53,953 bases of DNA from Borreliella valaisiana VS116 (GCF_000170955.2 NC_012177.1:1-53953); one strand, 5' to 3'; positions 34,370 through 42,831 are shown, counted from the first letter of the stretch. Made by a program: numbers and translations. The notes: generated by a model not told the origin, from the sequence alone.

Positions 34370-34933
34370 ATGATCACAAAGCAAGCTACAAGGCTAATAG
34401 AAGATATTGTAAATCAAATTTCAAGTTTAGCAAGCATTTCAAATTTTGTTTTACTTTTTCCAAGGCTTGATTTTAAAGGACTTGGGTACATTCCCCAACT
34501 GTTTTTTATTTTTGTAAAGAATGATCTAATAGAAGAAAATCTCTCAAGCATAAGTTCAGACCGAGCGGTGATTGATTTTACAAATACAAAAAGTGAATAT
34601 GTGAACTTTAACATTACAACAAGGCCCGAGATTGTAACAATCAATAAAGGTATTTTGTCATCTATTTATGATAAAACTTTACTAAGTGTGTTAAAAGAGA
34701 CCCCTTTTATGAACAGTGCTTTAGAATTTAACAGCAATTTTATAAAAATGCAATTTAGACAGAGATTTAACTTAGGGGTTTATTATAGCATGTACAGTCC
34801 TTCGGTAGGATTTCACGAGGTGGTGAGTATTAATTCATTAAAGCTTAAAGACACGGTTTATCTAGAAGAGGTAGAAGTTAGCTTGCAAGTAAAAATTTGC
34901 AAAACTTTTAATATTTTAAATTATAAGGGGTAA
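34370..34933 (+). CDS. Tail protein downstream of the tape measure (DUF792 type, BBA51-like)
   Basis: This 187-residue protein follows the tape measure and precedes the BBA52 insertion. Visible beta segments include 'FVLLFPRLDFKGLGYIPQLFFIFVKND' (about residues 28-54) and 'GVYYSMYSPSVGFHEVVSINSLK'. I associate it with Borrelia DUF792. In contractile phages a small protein here often connects tape measure and hub, which is the likely role. ATG start with AAGAGG. Confidence 0.5.
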   Translation: MITKQATRLIEDIVNQISSLASISNFVLLFPRLDFKGLGYIPQLFFIFVKNDLIEENLSSISSDRAVIDFTNTKSEYVNFNITTRPEIVTINKGILSSIYDKTLLSVLKETPFMNSALEFNSNFIKMQFRQRFNLGVYYSMYSPSVGFHEVVSINSLKLKDTVYLEEVEVSLQVKICKTFNILNYKG

Positions 34934-34973
34934 AATATTAAATAAATATAGCTTTAATATTGGGAGAATATTA

Positions 34974-35783
34974 ATGAGACACTTTAAGCTTATTTTTATA
35001 TTTTTTTTATTTGTTGTTTCAACAACATATGCAAGTGTAGCAAGGCCATTTAATTTTATAAAATGGAATTTTAAAAAAGACATAGATTTGGCGTATGTAT
35101 TAATGCACAGCATTGATAATGGGATTTTAACCAAATCTCAAGATAAAGCCGGTAAAATTAAAAGTCAAGAAATACTTGCTAAACTTAATAAGTTGAATAT
35201 TTATTCTAATACTTTGCAGAAAATAATAAAAAACAGACTTTCTAGGAGTAGGTTTCAAAAAGAGGTTGAATTACCGCTGTTTAAGATTTTGGAGAAATAT
35301 AAACGTTTAACAAAAAATCATAAAAATAAAAGTTTTATTGAAAATCCGGAATATACAAAACTTATTGTAGAGAAAATTATTAAAAAAGTTGCTTTTCTAG
35401 AAAACTATTTTCAAGCTAAATTTAAGAATGCAAGATATAGTGAAAAGATTAAAAAAAGAATAAATCCTGATAAGAGTCGTTTAAAGTCTTTAAAGGGTCG
35501 TCCCAGCAGCCCGCCCAGATCAAAGTTTTCAAACTTAAAAACTTCAAAAAAACCACAAAATTCAAAAGAATGTAACAAAAGACGAATCTTGAACAAGTGT
35601 AATGCTAACCGGGAAAATGGTGAGCTTTCAAACGAGTTAGAAAGTGAAGATCTGTGCAAAGGCAGCAAAAATCTAGAAGAATCAAATGAGGATCTAGATG
35701 AGAATCTATATGAGCTAAATAGCAGAGACGATTGGGTTAATGAAGAGGATCAAGGTGAAGATGAGTTTTTTGATCTTCTTTAA
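34974..35783 (+). CDS. Outer-membrane-associated protein BBA52-like, inserted in the tail operon
   Basis: This 269-residue protein has a signal peptide MRHFKLIFIFFLFVVSTTYA with no lipobox, a basic middle (KRINPDKSRLKSLKGRPSSP) and a strongly acidic C-terminus (LEESNEDLDENLYEL, EEDQGEDEFFDLL). BBA52 of lp54 has been described as an outer membrane protein involved in tick-to-host transmission. It interrupts the phage tail genes between the DUF792 and hub genes, so it is cargo. ATG with GGGAG upstream. Confidence 0.7.
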   Translation: MRHFKLIFIFFLFVVSTTYASVARPFNFIKWNFKKDIDLAYVLMHSIDNGILTKSQDKAGKIKSQEILAKLNKLNIYSNTLQKIIKNRLSRSRFQKEVELPLFKILEKYKRLTKNHKNKSFIENPEYTKLIVEKIIKKVAFLENYFQAKFKNARYSEKIKKRINPDKSRLKSLKGRPSSPPRSKFSNLKTSKKPQNSKECNKRRILNKCNANRENGELSNELESEDLCKGSKNLEESNEDLDENLYELNSRDDWVNEEDQGEDEFFDLL

Positions 35784-35860
35784 GATCAATTTATCTAAAT
35801 TTTTTAATTTGAATATTTTATTGGTTTGTTAATTTAAAAAAGGAGTTTTATTTAAAAAAG

Positions 35861-36799
35861 ATGTTAATTTTTCAATACGATTTTAAGATTGAATTTTACA
35901 ATGCAGTTGATTCTAAAAACAGCATTGGCGGGAGACTTGCAGGCTTGAGTCCCAGGGTTGTTATTGTTACGCAAAATGGTGCTCCTGATTTGAATATTGT
36001 TATTCAAAATACATATTCTGAGAATAATTTAATAATTGGCAAGAAAACCAAACTTCAAATTTTTAATGTTCCTTTAGATTTTTCTGATTTTAAGACTGCA
36101 GACATTGTAAAAATTTATTATAAGAAGTTTACGCATCAGCAAGACTATCAATTTATTATGGCTGGTTATTTAGGAGCACCTGTTGAGAGAATTGGTGGGC
36201 CTGAGAATTTTAGTTTTGAGTGTGAATTGTACCTTTTGTCCAAGGCTACCTTTTTAGAGAGAAAGTTTGAGTATAAAAATTTCAAAGGTAGTACTGTTGC
36301 TGATGTAATAAAATATGTTTTTAAGGACAAAGCAATTTTTTGCATGAATGAACTTGAAAAATCAAGAGTGATTAACGAGAGCTTGGCTTGCAACTCGCCA
36401 AAAGGATTAATAGAACATTTGAGAAGACAAGGATACGTTGATTCTGTTGTCGTTGACATTGGAAATCTCGGGCAAGACGTTGATTCAAGATTTATTTTTA
36501 CTAATTTTGAACAAGTTGTTTCTGGGCAGTACAAAAGACTTGAAGATTATGGACTTTTGTTTGTTCCTCAAAGAGATGCTTTAGGTTCTGCTGATCCAAG
36601 TTTAAGCTTTTACCGGGCGCAAGTAATGTTTACTCACAATATTAGGATTGGAGACAATCTAAGCTTTAAAGACAGGCACGGAAACAATGTTAATTGTAAG
36701 GTTAGAAATACCAGTGCCAGACTAAGCAGTACTAGAGAGTGTGTTTTAAATCTTGAGCTTTACTCTGAGAGTAAAAAAGGAATGTATTATGAAAAATAA
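35861..36799 (+). CDS. Baseplate hub-like protein (DUF693 type, BBA53-like)
   Basis: This 312-residue protein is rich in beta strands, with 'IVIQNTYSENNLIIGKKTKLQIFNVPLDFSDFKTADIVKIYY' spread over about 45-87 and 'VADVIKYVFKDKAIF' near 145. This is the layout of gpD/gp27-like hub proteins. It overlaps the spike-like gene, the usual hub-spike order. AAGGAG lies about 14 bases before the ATG, rather far. Association with Borrelia DUF693 is from memory. Confidence 0.55.
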   Translation: MLIFQYDFKIEFYNAVDSKNSIGGRLAGLSPRVVIVTQNGAPDLNIVIQNTYSENNLIIGKKTKLQIFNVPLDFSDFKTADIVKIYYKKFTHQQDYQFIMAGYLGAPVERIGGPENFSFECELYLLSKATFLERKFEYKNFKGSTVADVIKYVFKDKAIFCMNELEKSRVINESLACNSPKGLIEHLRRQGYVDSVVVDIGNLGQDVDSRFIFTNFEQVVSGQYKRLEDYGLLFVPQRDALGSADPSLSFYRAQVMFTHNIRIGDNLSFKDRHGNNVNCKVRNTSARLSSTRECVLNLELYSESKKGMYYEK

Positions 36800-37358
36800 T
36801 AATTTTTGTGCGGGGGTAGACAACCCAAAAGGTTCTTCTGTTGGTGTGTTTAAGGAGTATCTTTTTGAGAATGTTTTTATTTGCAGAATAGGTGTTATTA
36901 AAAGTTTTGATTGTGAAACTCAAACAGGTGTTGTTACTATTAAAGAGTACGAAGGGCTAGAGATTAGCACTATGAATATATCTAATTTTAATTTTGATCT
37001 AGCAGAAGAAGATGAAGTGGTTTTGCTTCAAAGTAATTTTAATATCTTTCAAGAAAGTGACAATAATCATTTTGACAAAAATTATTTTTACATTCTAAGC
37101 GTTCTTAATCCTAAAAAAATTGGCATTAATCTTGGTGAGCTTAAAGTGAGCTTGCAAGAGTTTAATACACAAAGTGAAAATGTAAAAGTTAGAGCCAAAA
37201 AATTGATTATTGATGTAGATAATATTGAAATTAAAGGCAATTTAAAGATTAATGGAACTAAATTCGAAAATCATATGCATAGTTCTGGTACTCTGACGTA
37301 CATTAATAGTAGTGGTTTGCCAACAACTACAACCGGAAAAACGGGTCCTATTGCTTGA
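36789..37358 (+). CDS. Baseplate spike (gpV-like, DUF777 type, BBA54-like)
   Basis: This is a 189-residue protein from ATG 36789 with AAAAGGA upstream; a reading from 36753 lies deep in the hub gene. It has an OB-fold-like N-terminal part ('GVIKSFDCETQTGVVTIKEYEGLE'), a beta-helix-like 'VDNIEIKGNLKINGTKFENH' and the tip motif His-x-His (FENHMHSSG), as in spikes that bind a metal at the apex. It overlaps the hub gene by 11 bases. Last phage gene before the right lipoprotein arm. Confidence 0.65.
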   Translation: MKNNNFCAGVDNPKGSSVGVFKEYLFENVFICRIGVIKSFDCETQTGVVTIKEYEGLEISTMNISNFNFDLAEEDEVVLLQSNFNIFQESDNNHFDKNYFYILSVLNPKKIGINLGELKVSLQEFNTQSENVKVRAKKLIIDVDNIEIKGNLKINGTKFENHMHSSGTLTYINSSGLPTTTTGKTGPIA

Positions 37359-37401
37359 AGTAGCGCGCAAAAATCAATAATTTGCAACCCTAAGGTTATT
37401 G

Positions 37402-38616
37402 TTAATAGGATTGTTTATTATTGTCTTCTACTAGTAAGATTAAATTTCTTACTTGAGTTGCAAACTCTTTTGATGCGGCAATTATTTTTCTGATGTTGAC
37501 GGTTATCAATTTAGATTGAACTTTTAGTTGTTCTTTTGTATTTTTGTACTCATTTTTTACTTCGGTAAATTTTTCAGCCAAAGCTTTATATACTTGAGCT
37601 ACTGGTTTGTTGTAAAGCTTTGGTTTTGGATGAAACTTCGATCCGAAGTCCCAGTTTATTTGACTTGAATTTTCTTTTTCTTTCCAATTGTTAGCAGCAT
37701 CTATTACGTGTTTAATGGTGCTTGTTCCCAGGGGATCTTTAATGTCTTCAAAAATAAGCTCACTTTGTTCTAAATCTTCAAGCAATTTAGTTTTTGTTTT
37801 TTCTATATTATTGTTGTTTGTGGTCAAGCTGTCTGCTGTGTTTGCAGAGTTTTCCAGATCCTTTGATAAGTTTTCAATTTCAATTTCAAACTCAAACTCT
37901 TTAGATTTTTCTAAATTTTTTATTGCATTTAGTGCTTTATCTAGAGATTTTCTAACTTGTTCTGCGTATTCTTTTGTAATAAAGTTGCCATCTTTGCTAA
38001 GGTATGTCTCTTGTTTTTGGAATTGATTTTGGGTTTTTGTATTTTCATTTAAGGTGCTATTTTCTTCTTTTTGGTCAAAAATTTTGTCTTCAGTGTTAGT
38101 AAGCTTTTCTTTTTCAATTGGATTAAGTATTGTTTGTCCGTCGGGGGTTCTTGAAATTTTGAATTCTATTGTAGTTGGATTTAAAGATTTTTGCATATTT
38201 GGACCCAGTTCTTGTTCTGTAATTTCATCAGAAGCTCCGATTAACAACAATTTCTCTTGTATTTTTGCAATTTCTTCTTCTGATTTTGCCATATTTATTT
38301 CTTCTGGTGTTTCTAGCGGCATTAAGCTTCCGCCAGCAGATTCAGATTTTAAGAGAAATTCTTGTTTTTCAGGTTCAATTTTTTCAATTTCTAAAATGGG
38401 GGGGGTATTTTTATTGACGTTTGTTTCAAGTTCTTTTTTAAAGTCCAATTCAACTTGTAAGTTATTTTTAATAATTTCTGAAATATTTGTTAATTTATTT
38501 TCGTTTAAGGCTTTGTTTTTGTCATTTGCATTCATATTGGCATTACAGCTAATAATCAGAAGCAATGATGCAAGTATCAAGAATTTGTTTGAAATTTTTC
38601 TAAGCTTGCTTTTCAA
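37402..38616 (-). CDS. Lipoprotein BBA57-like with a C8 tract
   Basis: This 404-residue lipoprotein has a signal ending LLIISC, cysteine 24, then a long Glu/Lys/Asn-rich helical tether, with a C-terminal helical domain (about residues 290-395). A Thr-Pro-Pro (71-73) is encoded by eight C in a row (38398-38405), a possible slippage switch near the N-terminus. Starts at TTG 38616 with AAGGAG nine bases away. It converges on BBA54 with only 43 bases between. BBA57 of lp54 is reported as an infection-associated lipoprotein of unclear activity. Confidence 0.72.
   Translation of the reverse strand: MKSKLRKISNKFLILASLLLIISCNANMNANDKNKALNENKLTNISEIIKNNLQVELDFKKELETNVNKNTPPILEIEKIEPEKQEFLLKSESAGGSLMPLETPEEINMAKSEEEIAKIQEKLLLIGASDEITEQELGPNMQKSLNPTTIEFKISRTPDGQTILNPIEKEKLTNTEDKIFDQKEENSTLNENTKTQNQFQKQETYLSKDGNFITKEYAEQVRKSLDKALNAIKNLEKSKEFEFEIEIENLSKDLENSANTADSLTTNNNNIEKTKTKLLEDLEQSELIFEDIKDPLGTSTIKHVIDAANNWKEKENSSQINWDFGSKFHPKPKLYNKPVAQVYKALAEKFTEVKNEYKNTKEQLKVQSKLITVNIRKIIAASKEFATQVRNLILLVEDNNKQSY
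38398..38405 (-). repeat. Eight-base C homopolymer inside BBA57
   Basis: The coding strand reads ACCCCCCCCATT, encoding Thr71-Pro72-Pro73-Ile74. A slip of one base would remove almost the whole mature protein. An 8-mer of G/C is rare at this composition; the other in-gene example is in dbpA. Confidence 0.9.
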
Positions 38617-39080
38617 AGCCTTGCACTCCTTTTAAAACAAGAATATTGACAAATATTATACCACATTATTTGTTAGATTTTAATTTTAAATAAAAAATCC
38701 CCTTAACAGGGGATTTAAGGGGGTATCATATATTTTATATCATTATTTTTAAATTTTTATTCTTTCTATTTTGTAGAAATTAGCATTTAATATTTTTTAG
38801 TGTTTGGCCTTTGGTGTATTTGTAATTTGGTGTCGAAGTAGTGGTGCTGTTTTAAATTATTTTTATAAAATTCTCAGCACCATTCTTCTCTTTTGTATTG
38901 ATGCAAAGGATTTGCTTTTTACTTAAGTCTACAGCATACTTTAAATTTTTCAGATTTATTAATAAAGGAGAACATCGGATGTAATCGATGTTCCTTTGAA
39001 TATATTAATATATTTAAAATGTAAGCTTAAAATTTTAAATATTAATCTAATAAAATGTTTTCAAATAAAGTGATTTTACC
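38617..39080. other. Intergenic region with three hairpins, possible small RNA
   Basis: No open frame with a ribosome binding site is seen in these 464 bases. Hairpins occur at 38691-38716 (AAATCCCC/GGGGATTT, minus-strand T-run after it), 38841-38882 (GTGGTGCTG/CAGCACCAT, 24-base loop) and 38964-38997. The last is probably the terminator of the 39081 gene; the first two could be the body and end of a minus-strand RNA. Confidence 0.5.
38964..38997 (-). terminator. Terminator of the 39081 lipoprotein gene
   Basis: AAAGGA..ACATCG and CGATGTTCCTTT pair over 12 bp with a 2-base bulge. It lies about 80 bases after the stop codon on the minus strand and is followed by a T-rich run in that direction. 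Confidence 0.6.
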
Positions 39081-39308
39081 CTACTCGATGTCGTCGTCGT
39101 CTTCTTCAGAATCGCCATCAGCATTTTCGTTGATTGAGGGTTTTGAGTTTAAATTTTCTTTTTTTTCTTTTTTTTCTTCTTCTTCTGATTCTCGGTCCAA
39201 GTCTTTTACCACTTTATTAAGAACAGAATCTATTAAAACCCCACGACCAATTGCGTTGCAAGACATCATAAATACTAAAAACGAAATAAATATTATTTTT
39301 TTAACCAT
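39081..39308 (-). CDS. Small acidic lipoprotein (BBA59-like)
   Basis: This 75-residue lipoprotein has a signal ending FMMSC, cysteine 17. The mature part has a short hydrophobic piece (GRGVLIDSVLNKVV) and then runs of Glu, Lys and Asp (RESEEEEKKEKKEN, GDSEEDDDDIE). The acidic tail of consecutive Glu/Asp codons (39100-39180 region) is likely unfolded. It matches lp54 BBA59 by order. Upstream AGGAA serves as ribosome binding site. Function unknown. Confidence 0.65.
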   Translation of the reverse strand: MVKKIIFISFLVFMMSCNAIGRGVLIDSVLNKVVKDLDRESEEEEKKEKKENLNSKPSINENADGDSEEDDDDIE

Positions 39309-39406
39309 TTAATCATTCCTCTAACCTAAGCAATTTAAGTGTAATTATATATTATAAAATTATATTTATCAATTAAATAAATATAATTTTAAAGCTTAAT
39401 ATATTT

Positions 39407-40198
39407 TTAGATATATTCTTTTTGAATTATTAATTTTAGATTATTTATGTCTGTTAGTATTTCTAAGATTTGAGTAAAATTTTTATTTAGTTTAAAAATT
39501 TGATTGTGAGGTAATAGGTCTAATTCTATGCTATTTTCGGTAATAGACACTTTGTTGTAATCTATTGAATGGTAATCTTTGTTGTTTTTTATTTGAAATC
39601 TATAGATAGGATTTAAGTACTGTTCACCCAAGCCATTTTTAATTATATCTTTAATGCCTATTAAAACGTGATTTTTGGGCTTACCGATGTCGTTTGGGGG
39701 ATTGAGCATAATATTAATAATATTGCTATTATTTTTAGATTTAAGGTTTAAAACAAATAAGAGATCTTGATTTTGGAAAAAATTTTCAATATTTTGAATT
39801 TCTTTAAATGTTTTGAATGTGAAATTTTTTGGGTGCTTTAAGTCTAACAATTTTTGATTTATTAAGATGCTCAAAGACGCTACTTTTCCTTGTGTAGACA
39901 AGATTTTATCTTCTGCTTGTTGAAATTCATGTTCTCTGTTAATGCTAAAATCAATAGAAAATGTTTGAATAGGATAAGCTTGTTTGTAGTAATTTTCAAT
40001 GCTTGTTGGGGTGTTATTTGATTGTCTTATTTCTACTCTTTGAATTGATACTACGGGAATTATTTTTGCTGCAGGTTTTTGTTCTTGAGTTGTTTTTTCC
40101 GTCTTTTTTGGTTTTTTAGTTTTTGGTGATTTAGTTGTAAACAAATCGCAGGATAAGATCAGAATTACCAATAACACCAAAATTATCCTTTTACCCAT
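39407..40198 (-). CDS. Surface lipoprotein P27 (BBA60-like)
   Basis: This 263-residue surface lipoprotein has a signal ending LILSC, cysteine 17, then a Lys/Thr tether (KSPKTKKPKKTEKTTQEQKP) and a beta-rich domain. Sections 'GKVASLSILINQKLLDL', 'NIENFFQNQDLLFVLNL' and 'NFTQILEILTDINNLKL' each match a part of the protein encoded at 40551-41237, so the two are paralogues. P27 is known as a surface antigen; function not known. AAGGA lies before ATG. Confidence 0.75.
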   Translation of the reverse strand: MGKRIILVLLVILILSCDLFTTKSPKTKKPKKTEKTTQEQKPAAKIIPVVSIQRVEIRQSNNTPTSIENYYKQAYPIQTFSIDFSINREHEFQQAEDKILSTQGKVASLSILINQKLLDLKHPKNFTFKTFKEIQNIENFFQNQDLLFVLNLKSKNNSNIINIMLNPPNDIGKPKNHVLIGIKDIIKNGLGEQYLNPIYRFQIKNNKDYHSIDYNKVSITENSIELDLLPHNQIFKLNKNFTQILEILTDINNLKLIIQKEYI

Positions 40199-40550
40199 TT
40201 ATTGTTCCTTATCCTTTATGTATTTTATTATACACCATTAAGATTATTAATAAATTATTTTAAATATTATTAGATTAAAATTTTTAAAAATAGCAGTTAT
40301 TTATTTTTTGCAAAAAGAAGTCCTTTAATGCAATAAAAGAACTTCTTTGGAGGTAGTTAAAAGTAGTATTAATTTATATTGCTTTAAAAAGCTAAAATTT
40401 TGATAATAGCGTTGTAGTTTAAATATAGCTCACTATTTTAAAAGATGAATTTTTACTTAAGTTATATAAATCTATACAAAGAGGACTCTCTGGGGAGTGC
40501 CTCTTTGAAACGTGTGTGGGAAGTGTTTAATAAATTAAATTTTATTTAAG
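40199..40550. other. Intergenic region BBA60-BBA61
   Basis: No gene is apparent in these 352 bases. Two hairpins occur: 40314-40348 (AAAGAAGT/ACTTCTTT) and 40477-40507 (CAAAGAGG/CCTCTTTG), the second just after the end of the minus-strand gene at 40551 and probably its terminator. Confidence 0.5.
40477..40507 (-). terminator. Hairpin after BBA61
   Basis: CAAAGAGG (40477-40484) pairs with CCTCTTTG (40500-40507), with an inner ACTC/GAGT. The loop is short and there is little T-run, so strength is uncertain. Confidence 0.5.
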
Positions 40551-41237
40551 TTATTTGATGAATTCTTTTAATCTTAAAGCATTGGTTAATATTTTGAGTG
40601 TATCGTAAATGTTTTGACTTACTTTAATGTAATATTTTTTATTAGAATAAGGAGAATAGATAAGTTTAATTTTGCTTAGGCTTTTTTGGAATTTGGTAAA
40701 GTTGAGATATTTCCAGCTGTAATTGGTTGATACGTAAAAAGAGCTTCCAAATTGCAAATCGCCTGATTTTTCTTTGCTTAGGATTGCTTTATTTATGCTT
40801 AACAAGCTGTGGTAATGAAACAAAGGCATTAAATTGATTTCTCTTTTTTGCCTATCTTCGAAATTCAAACAACATCGTATGTAATTATTTTCAAAAAAAT
40901 CAATAAAATCTTTATGATTTTTTAATTGAAGCAGGTTTTGCAAACCTTTTTTATTCATAGTGCTTTTGTGAGCCAAGATGCTTATTGATTTTAGTTTGCC
41001 TTTTGTGAGTGCAATATTATCGTATTGGTCTAAATATTGCGCTTGTGATTTTATTTCAATTGTTGCATTTGAATCTATATTGTAGGTTCTAATATAAAAT
41101 TGTGTACAAAGAATAGGGTTTAAAGGCTTTATATACTTGCTTTTGTAAATTAGATTATTTTTAAATGCATTCATATCATCTCTTGCAATATTAGAATTGT
41201 TTAAATTCTTTTTTAAAATACTCAAAGTTGCACGCAT
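40551..41237 (-). CDS. Signal-less paralogue of P27 (BBA61-like)
   Basis: This is a 228-residue protein without any signal peptide or hydrophobic N-terminus. Segments 'GKLKSISILAHK', 'FIDFFENNYIRCCLNF' and 'NIYDTLKILTNALRLKEFIK' match BBA60 in order and spacing, so it appears to be a P27 paralogue that is not exported. GAGGAA lies 13 bases before ATG, rather far. Either the gene lost its lipoprotein signal or it works inside the cell. Confidence 0.6.
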   Translation of the reverse strand: MRATLSILKKNLNNSNIARDDMNAFKNNLIYKSKYIKPLNPILCTQFYIRTYNIDSNATIEIKSQAQYLDQYDNIALTKGKLKSISILAHKSTMNKKGLQNLLQLKNHKDFIDFFENNYIRCCLNFEDRQKREINLMPLFHYHSLLSINKAILSKEKSGDLQFGSSFYVSTNYSWKYLNFTKFQKSLSKIKLIYSPYSNKKYYIKVSQNIYDTLKILTNALRLKEFIK

Positions 41238-41389
41238 AAATATTTAATTATTCCTCAATCCAAATTTATTTATATAAGATATCATTTTATATATATTTTA
41301 TCAATAGTTTATAACTTATTTTATAATATTATTTTTTAAAATAAAAAACCAATTAATATTGATTATTTTAAAATTTTATTTTAATATGG

Positions 41390-41395
41390 TATAAA
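41390..41395 (+). promoter_or_regulatory. Candidate lp6.6 promoter, extended -10
   Basis: TGGTATAAA, an extended -10 form, lies 24 bases before the lp6.6 start. No good -35 is seen. Confidence 0.45.
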
Positions 41396-41418
41396 TTTTA
41401 AATAAGGAGAATTAAATA

Positions 41419-41595
41419 ATGACAAAACTAATGTACGCTATGTTTTTAAGCGCAATATTATTTGTTGCTTGCGAAACTACAAAAATTTCAGATGAAATGG
41501 AAAATGCTATCGATGAAAATTCAAAAGTTACAGCTCCAATGCCAGAAAAACCTATGAAGTCAAATAAACAACCTATGAAGGCAATTAAAAAGTAA
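41419..41595 (+). CDS. lp6.6: 6.6-kDa lipoprotein Lp6.6 (BBA62)
   Basis: This 58-residue lipoprotein begins MTKLMYAMFLSAILFVAC, cysteine 18. The mature 41 residues are hydrophilic, with a repeated PMK element (MPEKPMKSNKQPMKAIKK). Lp6.6 is an abundant inner-leaflet outer membrane lipoprotein expressed in the tick phase and in membrane complexes. It starts at ATG behind AAGGAG. It faces the PFam54 array across a shared hairpin. Confidence 0.85.
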   Translation: MTKLMYAMFLSAILFVACETTKISDEMENAIDENSKVTAPMPEKPMKSNKQPMKAIKK

Positions 41596-41664
41596 TAGGA
41601 TTTAATTTTAGATTAATTTAGAATACAGTATAAACAATTATTAGAAAAATTAAATATAAACAAG

Positions 41665-41692
41665 AAGGGGAGATTGTCAACAATCTCTCCTT
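41665..41692. terminator. Bidirectional terminator between lp6.6 and BBA64
   Basis: AAGGGGAGATTGT (41665-41677) pairs with ACAATCTCTCCTT through 13 bp with one G-U, separating the convergent genes. Confidence 0.75.
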
Positions 41693-41714
41693 CCTTTTGG
41701 ATCACAAACCAATA

Positions 41715-42677
41715 CTACTGAATTGGGGCAAGAATATTGGTAGTTTTATTTACTAAATTTAAAATTAAATTGTGAATATCTGCGAATTGAGCTTTTGAAT
41801 TTTTTGATTTTACGTTGTCATATAATTTTGAAAGGTTAGTTTGTAATTCTGGATTAGTATTGTAGTCATTAATAATGTCATCTACATCTTTTAGCCATTT
41901 GTCTTTAAGTGTTAAAAGTTTATTGAAATCAAAAAAGAGTGCTTTCAAATTAGGTTTGTTTAGTTGTCCTAGCTTGTCTTTTACATCTAATATTTTTGCA
42001 CTGATTTCTTCCATTGCTAATTGAATGCTAAATCCTCTGTTTATAAGGGTTTCTTTAACTAAGCTTTTGTAGTTTGAATCTTGGCTAAGTTTTGATAAAA
42101 TTTTTCCAATATTTAAAATTACGTTTTCGTCAAAATGTAAGGATGTGTAAAGTATTCTTCTTTCGTTTAGATATTCGTGATCTTCAAAAGTCACTGTTGA
42201 ATCTGCATTGAAAAATATTTTACTAAATATTTCTGTTTTCATTCCAAATTGGTCATCAGGCTCACCTTTGTTAGAATCTATTTCGCTTATTTGAATAATA
42301 TCTTCAGATCTATCTAATATTTTTTTTATTAACTCTTTAGCCTCAGGATCTACTATTTGTTTTAAAGTATTAACATTGTTAGGTTGTTGTAAGGCTGCTG
42401 AATTTGAATTTTTTTTATTATTAGCTGCAACTTTTGGTGGATTTTTTAGAGTATTAATGGCAACAAGCAGATTGTCCATTGCTTTCTCACCAATTTTAGC
42501 TTTTTTAGATATTTTTTTAATGTCTAATAAGCCATTTGTGCCTTTAGTTGATTTTGTCTTTGCTTTTTTATTTTGCCCAGTTTCAGTATCGTCTTTGATT
42601 TCTAGTGAGCAAGAAAGCAAAATTAGCACAGTTAATGTATGCAATAAAAATATTGCAATTAATTTATTATTTTTCAA
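41715..42677 (-). CDS. PFam54 lipoprotein, P35-type (BBA64-like)
   Basis: From TTG 42677 this is a 320-residue lipoprotein. That start has GAAGGAT seven bases upstream; an in-frame TTG at 42692 has no site. The signal ends LILLSC. After a Lys/Thr/Asn tether comes the PFam54 helical domain (DQFGMKTEIFSKIF, YLNERRILYTSLHFDENVILNIGKIL). BBA64 is a host-expressed lipoprotein needed for transmission from tick. It is the first (most distal) of ten same-direction paralogues. Confidence 0.8.
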   Translation of the reverse strand: MKNNKLIAIFLLHTLTVLILLSCSLEIKDDTETGQNKKAKTKSTKGTNGLLDIKKISKKAKIGEKAMDNLLVAINTLKNPPKVAANNKKNSNSAALQQPNNVNTLKQIVDPEAKELIKKILDRSEDIIQISEIDSNKGEPDDQFGMKTEIFSKIFFNADSTVTFEDHEYLNERRILYTSLHFDENVILNIGKILSKLSQDSNYKSLVKETLINRGFSIQLAMEEISAKILDVKDKLGQLNKPNLKALFFDFNKLLTLKDKWLKDVDDIINDYNTNPELQTNLSKLYDNVKSKNSKAQFADIHNLILNLVNKTTNILAPIQ

Positions 42678-42786
42678 AATGTTATCCTTCAATAAAAATT
42701 TTAAGTAATTAATATTAATTAATAATTTTAATTACCTAATTAATAACTTTAATTCAAAATTATTATTGTACAAAAAAAAATAAAAA

Positions 42787-42810
42787 AAAAGAGAGCGTAA
42801 GCTCTCTTTT
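42787..42810 (-). terminator. Terminator after BBA65
   Basis: AAGAGAGC-GTAA-GCTCTCTT forms an 8-bp stem with A and T runs at its sides (stem 42788-42807). Confidence 0.85.
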
Positions 42811-42831
42811 TTTTATTTTTCTGAAATTTTT

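Noticed and set aside
36166..36534. 122-codon minus-strand frame over the hub gene
   Set aside because: It is antisense to a gene with clear coding order in the tail operon and has no start signal.
38054..38635. 193-codon plus-strand frame over BBA57
   Set aside because: It is Ser/Phe-rich and antisense to a well-supported lipoprotein gene, without a ribosome binding site.
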